NCBI GenBank assembly: GCA_013396525.1
Contig: VWYX01000389.1
Coordinates: 379,674 to 443,673 of the forward strand
Length of the DNA: 64,000 nt
Direction: 5' to 3'
DNA from: Chaetorhynchus papuensis
Taxonomy: Eukaryota; Chordata; Aves; Passeriformes; Rhipiduridae
A program made the position numbers and the translations under genes. Under the pieces are notes generated by a model. The model did not search any database. It worked only from the letters and a program-made list of their open reading frames with translations, and was not told the origin of the DNA. Positions 39,177-51,210 of the stretch are shown piece after piece. How positions within the stretch are numbered: the stretch's first letter is position 1; every line of letters starts with the position of its first letter.

Positions 39177-39232
39177 CTGTTGGACTCATAACCTCCATGT
39201 GAAGATGATGTCAGAAGGGGGTGTGTGTCGTT

Positions 39233-39252
39233 CCCCCCCCCCCTTTTTTTTA
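39233..39252. repeat. C12T8 tract
   Basis: Twelve C followed by eight T just after the CR1 copy. Confidence 0.9.
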
Positions 39253-40306
39253 AGGCAGGAATCTACATGGACATTTAGAAAGAATCTTGGTTCCAAAATT
39301 AGTTATATACTGCGATCCCATAGGATTTCGCAGAAGTACCACTTAAGACTGCGCGTCAGGAAAGTCTTGTGGCCTTAATTAGCATAGTCTAGCAGGCACA
39401 AACAAAATGTTCCAAACCATCATGTTTGATTTATGCCTATAAAAAAAGATTAAGCTATGAAGAAATACAACTCAAGTGACTGAAAGGAAAAGAACTGGAG
39501 CTTAAATCGTTTGGTATATGATGAAAGGCCTGAATGGAAATGTAGATGAGAGAAGACCAGAGCAATTAGCAGTGCTAAAGTAGTTACGACTATGGAAAGG
39601 TGTGACATAATGTGAGTACAGATGCCATAAGGGCTATAAACAGATCAGTTATCCTTAACTGGGAACACAAACCAGACAGGAAAACAAACAAAAAACCAGA
39701 GCAACAGGCAGAAAAAAAGAGTAGGAAAAGGACATGGGCGATAAAGGTAGAAAATGAAGAGAAAAAGAAAGGTAGGAGAGCAATCTTGTTTTACACTGGG
39801 GCAACTGATACCAGTTTATTTTTCAGTCTGGGGTGGGGAGGCAGTTTGAAAGGTGGGGAGTATGGTGGAGGCTGTGAATGGGAAAAGAAACTAGAGACAT
39901 ATTTAGGGGAGACATTTTAAGGTCATTCATTTCTGTATATTGGCAGTAATCCATTGTGGAGAACAGACAGCTACTGTAGTTGTTAGTAAAGATAAATGTC
40001 ATTGAATTATAGATGAGCATAATAGAAAAACTTCATGTCTAGCCATTATGTAAAATTAGGAGTGGGACATACTGGCTGTGTGGGTTTGGTGAATGCCAGG
40101 TGCGTGGGTGAGTCGTGAGCATTAGGAAAGAGTGTCTTACTCAAGTGGTCTATTCAGCTCTTACACCAGCGCTGTAACGTCGTTATTTTTTTCCTGCTCT
40201 GTCTGCTGAGTACAAAACAAAGCATAGTAAACACTAAGTACCTTAGTGACTATCTCAGCACGTCCATATGTTTCTGCTTGCATGCTCAATGCAGTGGCAG
40301 AGGGGA

Positions 40307-40317
40307 GGTGACTCACC
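40307..40317. promoter_or_regulatory. Palindromic AP-1-type site
   Basis: GGTGACTCACC is an 11-bp palindrome with a consensus TGACTCA core. Fifty bases further on, GACCCAG (40367-40373) and CTGGGTC (40381-40387) form an inverted repeat around CACTGCA. Function is not shown. Confidence 0.35.
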
Positions 40318-42655
40318 TTTAACGTGGTGATTGCTCATAAAGGCCTGTGTAATCACACCTGCTAACGACCCAGCACTGCACTGGGTCACGGTGTACACAA
40401 CATGCTAGCCAGCCTCAACCAGTCATTCAGAGATTACAACTGATTAAGTATTAAAGTCTTTATCTCTTCTGACATACAAAATCTTCTTTACCTAAAATAC
40501 ATTATTTTAATAGGTGAATGTTTACTTGCCAGTAGTCTGAACAAAGTCATAGTGGAGGTGTTTCTCCCTCTACACCTGTGCTATACAGCTGTTATTTTCC
40601 TAGTACCATTTTCAGCCTATTCTCACCTTTGGCTGTTTCCCACACACACTATTCTTTACGTCACACACTATTTGTCCTTCTGTATGCATGTTTGAGAATG
40701 ACACAGCCACTTTTCCAGAAATCTGATTCTTCTGCCATAACCATTAAATATGTTAATACCCCATTTGCTGCAGATTGCACTGCCTTAATGCAAAATTGAG
40801 TTTGCAAAGGCTACCAGGAGTTGTGCTTTATGTGAAGAATGACCAGTTGAAACAACTGGCCTGCTCAGACAGGAGACTGATAAAGACCCGTTGGAGAATG
40901 AACTACACACTAGCCATTAAAGGCAGAATTCTATAAAAATTATGAAGGCCTATTATCTACAAATGGAGCTTAAGAACTTAAACATATTGAAACATATTCA
41001 CTAGTGACATACTTAAAGAGTAACTGAAAAAGCTGTATTTTCTAATGCAGTTTCTACATGTTTAAGTAAAATACATCTTGTTTAACAGTAGCTAGTAGGG
41101 AGAAACAAGGAGAAACCTAGATTGCATTAGTAAAAAATCCTCTTAAATTCCTTTAAAAGAAAAACCCTTCAAACTAAAACATATAATTTCTTTTTGTTGG
41201 AACAGCACAGACAGAGAATTACAAATGGTGTTTGGGAGTGATCAGCACAGAGGAACTATGTTCCCCTCTCTAACATTCAAGGTGAGATCTGTTAGATTTT
41301 ACCATGGAGCATCTACAAGGTTAGGATACAAGTAAACATTCCCTGCAGACTGACCATTGCCACATTCTCCTGGTAATCCTTCATCCTGGGGATGGGACAG
41401 TCACCTCACGTGTTTAAGATGTGAAATCATTTGACTTTGCAGCCCCTCCCTGACAATTTCTGCTTGGCTTTGATTCTGCTTGAAAGTGAGAAAGGGAATA
41501 CTGGTATGTGATTTGGGTAGGGGCACACTTCTTTCATGATTCTCACTCTCTGATTATGGTAGAAGAAAATCCACTGTCCCTATGCCTGTGACTGACAGAT
41601 ATTCAAATATCATTTGTAGAAAAGGAACAAAAGAGATTTATAGAATATAGAGATGTAAACACTACAATTACATTATTAGAGTAAAAAGGGGGAGGTGGAA
41701 GGAGAGAGATGCTGCCTCAATACAGGGAAACTCCTTCTCTACAAGCTACTGCAAGCTAGAAGACTATCCAAGGAGCCATCACTATATGCTGCCTCTATGT
41801 TTCATACAAACTTCCCAAGACACGTGCTGTCAGAGACAGTTGAGGTGCATCGTTGCCTTTACATGTTGCATCTATTCTTTACAGTCACAGATTTAGCTTC
41901 TCAGATCTGGATTTTGTCTCCTCAGTAATTACCTCCCTCTGAAAACCACACCCTCCCCAATATGATCCTCAGGATGCAATCCCTAGGAGCTCAAGTAAAG
42001 AGGCCTCTTTCCTTCCAGTCAGACCCATCCCCTCGTATCAGAGGAACACAGTCACTTGGCTCCAGTTCCAACATATACTATCACTTATTCCTGACATGAA
42101 CACTTCACAATCTGTGCCACTTTCCGGCCTCCCAGCCACCCTCTGCTTCTATGACTCAACTTCTGAAGGCCACCGCCAGCCTGACCGCCTCCTCTGTGAC
42201 AGCTACACAGTGTGTCCAACACGCTATAGGAACTGCCCAGGGAAGAATAAGGTTCATATCCATGCCATGGTCACCTCTTGGATCTTATATAAGGCAACTC
42301 AACTAAAACTGGCAAAAAAATCACCGGCAAATGAAGGAAAGCATGAATCTACACATCTAATCTACACTTCAGAAAATACAGCTCACCCCAAACCAGACCA
42401 GCCTGGAAGAGAGTACTTCATTATGTGCTCTGGTTACAGAAGACAAACTCACCTGCTCTTTCCTACCTTCTTGCATAAGCATTCTGAACAGTTCCATCAT
42501 GGAAGAAACCCCTGCCACATTATTCCCCAGCCACCTAAATGTTGGCCTGCACCTAAAACAAGGTCCACGCTGGGCTCCACCCGGCCCTTTGTGCTGCCCC
42601 ACCTACTGGTGTTACCATGAGAGCTGCTCCCAAACCAGAAGAACCTGGCATGGCA

Positions 42656-42685
42656 GGGGTTAATGGGGCGATGGGGAGGGGAGGG
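42656..42685 (+). other. Strong putative G-quadruplex motif
   Basis: Four GGGG tracts are separated by loops of 5, 4 and 1 bases (TTAAT, CGAT, A), followed by A and GGG. It stands at the left edge of the CpG-retaining block 42690-43060. Confidence 0.8.
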
Positions 42686-42689
42686 TGAG

Positions 42690-43060
42690 ACTAAAGAAAA
42701 TAGCCCGACACTCTTCCCAGCTTGTTTGATGGAGATGCGACCTGGCAGCATTGAAAAGCTTCAAGATTAATGGAGAAAAGGCGGAATCTGACAGCTTTTC
42801 CGCTGGTTTCACTCCTCCTGGGTGGGCCGATTGCTCTTGAATGTCACTTGCTACTTAATCTTGTGTATCTGAAACAGACTGATGTGTTTGGGGAGCCCTG
42901 CTCGCTCTGTATAGACATCAATTGGCAAGGCAGATAAAAGGAAACTGCATTGAATTACTCTCTTATGCCTTTTATAGAGCGCTTTCTGACTACAAAATAA
43001 TTAGTAGCCTCATCCAACGAAACCCATCGTGGTTAGGGTGCTCGTTAAACACCAAAAGTG
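42690..43060. promoter_or_regulatory. Candidate conserved regulatory element
   Basis: Nine CpG dinucleotides occur between 42738 and 43043 in an otherwise CpG-poor, AT-rich desert, which suggests either low methylation or selection. Binding-site words include GATTAATGG, CTCCTGGGTGGGCC (GLI-like), CAGATAA (GATA), CCTTTTATAG (CArG-like) and AAATAATTAG (homeodomain). No repeat or coding signature is seen. No alignment was available, so conservation is inferred. Confidence 0.4.
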
Positions 43061-46000
43061 AGGAGGAGAATGTATTGCTTACTCTCTTCCAGCTCCTTCC
43101 TAGAGCTACCATCAAACCAAGATGCATTTATACTCAAATGAAAACATCTGTAGCTAATACTGTCATTTAATATCACCTCACTGTCTGTGGGATGCTTGCA
43201 TTGATTTTTTTTTCTGAATGATCATTTCTGTTTGCACATTGAAGATTCACTGCAGAGTTAACAATTTATGTGTTACATTCTTTCACTGCTGAGCAGAAAA
43301 AAACCCCTTAAGTACTCTTTAAAAATGTAATACATCTCCCACTCAGTGAACATGATACATTCTCCCTTGTAGTGTATAAAGGAGAGCATGGGAGACTAAA
43401 ATGTAAAGGATTTTTTTTTCTCCATCTGCGTTGAAATCAGATGGTGACTGTCTAGCAAAAGACATTTGATTCCTTTTTTAATCCCAGAATTTCAAGTCAA
43501 GTTCTTCCATGTCTTTCACCCATGTCATACCATTTACAGCAACCTAGAAATAGTAGCAAAATAAAGCAAGCAGCCTCTGATGGTTAGTAAAATTTGCTTC
43601 ATGTCCCAAACTGATTCTCCTGCTGTAAATCTCAGCTTCTCCCTATTTGTTACTAAAACTTCATTTGGAGCTATACTAGTGGTATAGCACAAACCTGACA
43701 TAGCTGTTCAAGTCTGCAGTCAGCAACCCAGGCAAAACTCTGGCAGTGTGTGAACTCAAAGTTAACATTTTAACTTAAGTTTTTAAGCATCTGAAAATTT
43801 AGGAGTGCTTTGTTGCCACACAAATTAGCTTCTGCCCTGTGATAGACAATTGTTTGAAATAGATGCACTGGACCAATTTGACATAGGATGTATCTATCAC
43901 AAAATTCTGTATTTTCCTTTTCAAACAACAAAAATAATCACAGTTTAGTCTTAAAACTGCAGACTGTGTCACACCACCTTCTAACTAAGGAAAAGTATCC
44001 CAGATTAAGCATCAACACCACCACTGTATTTCACATGGCACCTAAAAACCAGTTAGTAGGAGACGACTGTGCCTTCAGCAATTACATAGACCTGTTCAGT
44101 TGGCAGTGGGAGGGGAATAGCTCTGTTCTGTGCAGTTTTTTACAATATTTTTCCTCAGATCTAAGTGGCCCTTTATAGGAAGAAAATGTGTTTGTACATA
44201 TAACAAGGTAGAGGAACAGCAGTCATTTCACTGGGGTTTTTTCATCCAATTTCTGTGCCCTCCATAGAAAGACAGAAGATGTAAACTGAATAATGAATCA
44301 TGAAAGGGAAAGCATCACTAAACTCTGGTATTATATTTATTTATTACTGTTTTTTAATAGGGGACTCTGCAGACACTTTATGGTTTTTAAATGAGCAGCT
44401 GTTATTTTCTGTTTTTTCTGTTTCAGCTGCATGGGACTATTAACATCCTAACATCTAATTTAAACAATCTTTAAAAATTTTAGAAGTTGTTTGAGAAATT
44501 TAAAGCAGTAAAAACTTCATAAAGCCCAACTGTTGATATTTTTTTAATGTTGGGCTAATGATTGTGTTTTAATCAATGAAGCATAACTACACATTTAGAG
44601 TCAAAAAAAATGAATATCTGTTTTCTCATACTGACATTTCAAAGTTCAGATTAATTCTTCCCTTTAAGTTTGTTCCATACATTTCTCAGCATTAAACCTC
44701 TAACAAACTTTGGAAAAAGGTAAGAAGAGCAACCAAATTTAGTTATGATAATTTATAGAAAATGGATCCCATATCAAGTATATGTTCACTTTATATAGAT
44801 TCAGGACTGAACAAAGAAACACTATCAAAAAAGAGGCTATTAGAACCTTTTGGTAATACTGTGAAAAACAAGCAGCATGACATCCTAGAAACTAAAGGGT
44901 CTTCACATCATTTCCCTTCCCCCTCCCCCAGAAGGATGACATTTGCATTGTTAAAAAATACACAGGACTTTAAAGACATTTACTAAATTTTGTTGAAGGC
45001 TCTTAAACAAAATTCTTTCTGTAAATGCAGTCCAGCCAAATTTATATACTATTTGTCAGAATAAATCCTAATCTTTCTATATTTGGCTTTGTTTGCTAAG
45101 CTTGTTTAAGATTTTTAAGAGCACTGATCAAATCCTACACACACATTTAACTTCACCAGTTAAGTTCATGAGACCTGGCAGAAATGAAGGTGAGCATGTG
45201 CACAACTGCTTACAGGACCCAGATCTTACAGGCAAAACAACCTGAAACAAGTTATTCTATTCTTTTTAAGGATTAAGACAAGACAATATCTGTTAATTAT
45301 GTGCATATCCTTTATCTGTAAAATTTATCACTTGTTAACATCATACCAATGTTTTAACAAAGTAAGAGTAGGGGATGCAGTCAAACCTTAGGTAACTCAT
45401 ACAAAACTACTTTACATTTTGTTGTCACATTTGGCCACAAAATGGAATTTCTTATCTAAAGGTTCTTAGTGCAACATATTGCAAGTATGCTTTGATTTGC
45501 AGCCTAGTTCAAAGTACTTGAAATCATGGGTCACTAACACAATGCACCACAGCATTCCCTGCCAGTCCTCTTCCCTGCTATTTCGGTGCAGTGTTTGTTC
45601 CTACTTCCTAGCAGGATCCAGGCACAGTGTCTTGTAAGCCACTGATGTATGCAAATACACACACATGTGCATAAAACAAAAACCAGAAAGAGCTTTGTTT
45701 TCCTTGTGCTGCTATTCCACATGAAGATGCAATCACAAACCAAGAATGCCTGGATGAACAACACTGGTGGTAAGCTTAAATGGCAGACAAAACAAAGTCT
45801 GATCTGTTTAGACTTTTGTACTACTACGGAAAAACAAGAGACTTCCAAGGCTGAGTTAGGCTTCACAGTGACACAGCCAAGGGCAACGGAGTTGTTGTCT
45901 GGAATAGTCAGTGGAAGGAGGCCTCCACATGGCCCTCACAGCCCCTCTGCAGCCTCACTCCACTGCCCAGCACTGATGTGACATCTTGGCAATTGTTGTT

Positions 46001-47439
46001 TCCTGTAAAGAAAAAACAAACATAATTCTTTCAGCCCCCCCGCTCTATATTGAAACCTGTGTGTTGAAAGCTGATTTCAAAATCCTGAAGGCTGATAAAT
46101 CTGAAGGTAGAACTTGTACTGTTGCAAACACCTTCAGCTATTATTCTGATCTGGAAGCTGCCAAAGGGAGATGACTTTCAGGATCCTGTCCTATCCCTCC
46201 AATTCCAATTTCATTATGTCATAGTGAGATGAGAAGGAGACAAAGTGATCATGGTGCAAGAACTACTTTCTCTTTTTCCTAATAGGAATGTGCAGTTATG
46301 AAGACAAATGGCATGCTCATAGCATAGTGCTTTACAAAGCTTAGACAATATTGTAGTCAATACATTTTTTTCTCAAAGCTGCTTCATTGCAAGAATTCCA
46401 CAAGAAAAACTTTCCTTTTACAAAATGGGCTGAAATTCCATTTTACCATTCTCTAGATATTTTTCATGACCCCAAAGTATTGTTTTCCCCCCGTGCTTCA
46501 TCCTCAAAAACTTGCTAATATTTTTTCCAACTAAACAGTTAAAAATGTGTTAACTTTTTCCAGGAGTTCCAAGGCAATATTGTTCCCTAATACAAAAAAA
46601 ATGAAAGGTAGCATTACAAGTGTAGGAGGAATGACGCAGTCATAGCTGAAGATGCATGTCAGAGCCAAGACACAGCATCACATAAACACAGATGGGCTGC
46701 AGGACCTGGAGCTGAGGAAACCCCAAGTGGTGTCCTCGAGGCCTCCTCATGTTCCCCGTGTGACAGAAGGCAGCACATCACAAACACTGTCAGGGAAACG
46801 GGGCTGAGGGAAAGGTTTGGCACATTTGATCCTCATTCAGCAGGAGACAAAGCAACACTAATGCAACACATCACATCTTCCAAGCAGGGGACCGACAGAC
46901 CATGCGGTGGGAGATCCAGCCTGCTGGAGTGGGGCAGCAGGAAGGTGCTGGGTTTGGGGAAAACACTTGCTGTGGCCCATTTGTGTAATGGCCAAGGTGG
47001 AGGATATGTAAGAGTGGGTCTGTCAGGGGAAAGAGCAAAACCTTGGGAAGGGTGGGAAGGGTGCTCAAGAAGAAGGGCTGTGCATCACCAAACACCCCTT
47101 AAGTTTTTGCAACACAAGCCAAAATATCACTTGGTTCCATACCTGTGAGAGAGTTCTGAGACAATTAGCAGGTTTCCACACACAAAGCATTTCTGTAGAT
47201 AATAAAAACCCAAAATAAACTGCATGTAATTGTCCTAAGATACAATATTTTTTGTCAAGATTTAGACAAAGTGAGACGATGACCAGGACTTAGCAACACT
47301 TGATTTTTTGCAAACCCACCCTCCTGTCCCTATAACTCCTAAGGCTGGGATTTTTTCTATCATGCTTTCAAAGGGCCCCAGCCTACACCCCAGGTCTTGG
47401 CTCCCATAGTGTTGTTTCGGAAGTATAAATTAAACCTCC
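43061..47439. other. Intergenic DNA, nothing recognised
   Basis: The stretch is AT-rich with no exon, RNA gene or transposon that I can identify. It has an 8-bp inverted repeat AGCCCAAC/GTTGGGCT around 44525-44556. The 46670-47100 part is more GC-rich but has no signature I recognise. Confidence 0.65.
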
Positions 47440-47879
47440 TTTCTCGTAAGTGGCAGGGGAGCAGGGCTCTGCAGCCAGTTTCAGGAGCCCTTGCCCAGGT
47501 CCCGTGGCTGCTGTGCTCCTTTTGAGGCCCAGCATGCAACCCAATATGCTTGACTCTGCTCCTGGCCACAGGCTGCGCTCAGATGGTCGCTTTCCAACCC
47601 CCTGCTGCCTGACTCCATGGAGGAGTGGAGGGAGCACGCCTTGTAATTCAATTACCTCCTCCCCACAGGGAAAAGAGAGGAGGTAAGAGGCAAGTCAGAA
47701 GACAGAAAACAAAAGGTTGAGCAACTGCCTGCAGCAAAATAGGGAATTCCACGAGGGAATGCTGAATTTGGTGGCACCCTGATGAAACACCAAATTACGT
47801 AGCCATTGCCTCGCTGAGCACAGGGGCCCTGAGCCTCAGGGAACAGGATTAAGATAAATTGGATCAATTCACACAAGTT

Positions 47880-48190
47880 AGAGGCATTGTTTCAGATTCT
47901 CATTGGAGTCATGCACATGACATTGCAATGGATTACACCATATATTTTTAAGTTCTTCTTCAGAACTAAAAGAGTTGTTTGTTTATTTTCCTTTCTGAAC
48001 AAAATTGTAAATTCCATTGCTATGAAATACATGGAGCTATTTTAACAAATCATTGCTGCACATAAACTATTGCCAGTCATCTAATGGATTATTGATGATA
48101 CTTCAATTAGGCTGGCCACTTTACTGAGAACAAGTCTCAGTGAATCATATCTTGTCTTATTTTAAAATCCTTAATTCATTAACCTCCTTC
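47880..48190. promoter_or_regulatory. Candidate conserved non-coding element
   Basis: This repeat-free AT-rich block contains CATGACATTGCAATGG (C/EBP-like TTGCAAT), GTTTGTTTATTTTC (forkhead-like), TCTAATGGATTATTGATGA and CTTCAATTAGG (homeodomain-like). It ends just before the TA/CA palindrome at 48222. Evidence is motif density only. Confidence 0.35.
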
Positions 48191-48221
48191 TCTCCTCTTT
48201 TACTTTGCATCCATATTTTTT

Positions 48222-48251
48222 ATATATATACACATATATGTGTATATATAT
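48222..48251. repeat. Perfect 30-bp palindrome of alternating TA/CA
   Basis: The sequence is its own reverse complement, centred between 48236 and 48237 on CACATATATGTG, with (TA)n arms on both sides. It is a purine-pyrimidine alternating microsatellite able to form a cruciform. Confidence 0.9.
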
Positions 48252-50990
48252 TTACTACAGCTACATATCTTTTCACATTAGATTAATTTTACTAATAGAT
48301 CAGCCCATGGTCCAGCTGGAGCCATCTGCAGTGCTAGTTCAACGCATACTGGTTCAAAAATCCCCCACACTGCAAAGCTGTGGTGCAGTGAAAACTCCCA
48401 GTGCTGGGTCCAGTTTTTTAGAGTGTTGCTGGGTTAGTGCTGCAGCCACAGGCTTTGTCCCTTCTGCAGCTGGTGTGAAGGCAGCATGTATTTCACTCTG
48501 TGTGCTGTGATCAGTATGACAGAAATGTTCTGATGCACACCAAACCAGGTGAATGAGCCAGGGGTGATCTCGTTCTTGCTTCAGAGACTACTAAGACAAA
48601 CTGCTGCAACTGCTTCAGCTTCCAAGCTGCTCTGTGAAGTCATTTATCTGTCTTATCCAGAGGGAAAAAGAGCTTCCCACTGCCCAAGGGTACCTTCCCC
48701 AAAGTAGGAAGCAGTGTCATGTGAGAGGCTGCACATCAACATCAGGCTTTATAATGGAGATTTTTTCTTACTGTGTACTGTGAAAGCATGTGAGCTCTAG
48801 CCACACCTGAGGGGACATGAAGGACAGAATAAAGTGTATGGGATTTGTGCTTAATACCTGATATTTAATGCATCTGGAAGGATCATTTCCCTGTTTTCAC
48901 TTGTAAACCTTGGCTGGAAAATGCTTAATCTGAGGTAGGGAGAAGCCCATTGCTCAACACTTTTCTGTTAGTTTTGTAGTTTTAGAAAAGATATCAGTAT
49001 TCTTTTCTCAATCCCTGAGTAATCTTAGAGCTACCTACCTGATGAAGTGCCTCTTTCCCTTTATCTCATTGCAGAGTTTCCACAATCAGCTTCATAGACT
49101 TTTCTTCATGTTTCATGGTGTCTTATCTTTCAGGAGCAGAAGTAAGGCAGTTCTGGGATGCACACTGACAAGACTGGTTCTTCTGGTCATCTGCCAAAGC
49201 TTGTGGTTATCCAGTTTCAGAACACAGTGAAAATCATGGCTGTTTATATCAGCCTTTAATAAAATTTACAGCAACCTCTAGAGTTTATTAATTTAAGGTA
49301 GTTGCCCAAGTTAGAGTTCCATGTTTATCTCTGTTCCCATTACTATTCAGTATCTTAAAGGTGTTGTGAGAAGACACTGTTCCTGCTCTCATACCTTCCT
49401 ATCATTCCTCACTGATGCTCACATTTTGTCTATCCCAGCTTCCACTGTTTCAGCAGACATACAATGACTTTTTATTTTATAAACAGAGAAAATTTGTAAC
49501 TCCCAGAACATGTGATCACAGCTAACTTCTCAGTGCCTGAAAAGGTGGTCTGTGATGGCTTTGCTGGCAAACTCATAATTTTGATTAGTGATGGTGAAAT
49601 GTTAAATCCCCACTACATTAACCTACATTCTGTCTCCAGTACTTGGAATACCACCAGGCCTTACAGAACAGAATTTCTTTCTCTTTTTCCCAAGTTTCCC
49701 GCACAGCCTGGAAGGGCAGCTGGCTCTGCCTTGGTGTATTAGAGGCATAGTGCACACTCAGCTGGCTGTTTGACAGAATTTGTTGGGCAAAGGCACAGAG
49801 GAGCAGCAGCACGGTACAGAAAGCTCTGATGAGCACTGGGATAAAATAGAGGGAGTTTCTCATATGCTTGAAGTCTGGTTTTGGTGTACAGTATTCCTTG
49901 CTCTGTGCACTTGTCTTGCTGTTGTGCTTCCCCTGCTCTTGATGCCCCCCTATCCTTCCTTTCTTTCTCCTTTCCTCACCACTCTCTTCTGCTCTTTTCC
50001 ACATCCTATTCCCCCACGTGCATCCTCTATGTCCTTTTTCCACCTCTTCTTGAGTTACCCTGTGCGAGGAGCAGCCAATGCTTGGATTTCATGGGCAGTC
50101 CCTCAGGCCAAGCATCTGGTGCCAAAGCAAATGTCTGGTTAGAGTGCTGGTGTGCCTTTGGGCTGTGAGTGCTGCACAATGGGCTAAGGACTGCTGGATG
50201 CTTGACTGGGGCTTGGCAGCAGCACTTGGGACAACTCTGCCCTCCCCAGCTCACCGTGCCTCCCCTCTGCGTTGCTCACGTCACATGGACAGGGCAGGTT
50301 CTTACCTTCCAGCCTGGGGACAGAGCAGCTTCCCTTTCCATGGTGTGGGATTTTAGAGGGCACCTTTGATTAACTGTTTGATGAAAAGCTATTTTGTCCA
50401 GATATTTTTGCCAGTGTTCTTCTGATTTTTTTTTATGCCTAGTAGAAAAATTGATCAGAAGAGAAAATAAAATCATCTTACATACTTTCTTCACTCCTTT
50501 TGTCAGGCATACTCTGTTTCATATCACTTTTATTAACAGGATTATTACTGATAGTGGATGAATTATCTGGTAATCACAGCAGGGTTTTTAGGCTTTTTGA
50601 CCCTAAAAAAACATGTCTCAATTTCCCACTACAGGACTATTTCACAGGCTGATCAGAAAGCAGGGTCTGCTCTTTGAACTGTTTTTTCTTGATTAATATG
50701 GTATTTATACAAATTAAGTTAATAAATTTAAGTCTGACATGCTGATTTATTTTCAAGAGCAAGGTCTCACTTTGTAATATTGCTTGAGAAGACTGTGATT
50801 CCTCCCCAGTTTTATTTTCTGAGTTCCAGACAGAGGTCATATAAAAATAGTAACATACATAAAAAGATGTTTTTTCTTCAAGCCATTATTCTTAATTACA
50901 CACATCCTTGAACCATCCTTTCTCTCCTCAATATTTACACCAGTCCAATGTTTGTGCGTTGTTATCATCTCTGCTATCAGAATCATAGCT
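48252..50990. other. Intergenic DNA, nothing recognised
   Basis: GC content is higher at 48300-48490 and 49690-50340. The 141-residue frame on the - strand at 49618-50043 and the overlapping + frames have no family signature. CTCACGTCAC at 50276-50285 is a CRE/ATF6-like word. Confidence 0.6.
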
Positions 50991-50999
50991 CCACATGAC

Positions 51000-51210
51000 T
51001 AACTCCCCTAATCTTCGTGGCAGGGAGGAGCAGTGGAGATTGCAATTGTTGTGTGTGCCCTGGCAGCCTGACAGATGGAACAATCCCCACCGAGGCTCCG
51101 CTATCAGCCGGCTCCTCTCATTACCTGGCAGCGAACTGGCTGCCTCGGAGAGCTGCTCGGGGACGGGGAGCTCTGCCGTGGCAGCCCCTCATGGGCTCGG
51201 GCCAGATTCC
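51000..51210. promoter_or_regulatory. Short CpG-rich block, candidate enhancer or promoter
   Basis: By hand count, 51061-51180 is 78 of 120 G+C (65%) with 8 CpG, an observed/expected ratio of about 0.63; ten CpG fall in 51016-51199. The flanks are AT-rich. Motif-like words are GATGGAACAATCC (SOX-like ACAAT), CTATCAGCCGG (GATA-like) and TTACCTGGCAGCGAACTGGC. It is too short for a typical CpG island. It may be a regulatory element or an unannotated transcript start. Confidence 0.4.

Larger units (their letters stand above)
39176..42655. other. Intergenic DNA, no gene seen
   Basis: It contains C12T8 at 39233, a purine-rich stretch at about 39660-39780 and a palindromic AP-1-like site at 40307. 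The 174-residue open frame at 42096-42620 has no recognisable domain, is proline- and histidine-rich, and is likely chance. Confidence 0.7.

Noticed and set aside
42096..42620. 174-residue open frame on the + strand
   Set aside because: No recognisable domain, no splice or promoter context, irregular composition, and overlapping open frames on the other strand in the same GC-richer stretch.
49618..50043. 141-residue open frame on the - strand with a hydrophobic stretch
   Set aside because: No homologous family recognised, no exon signals, and several overlapping frames on both strands.
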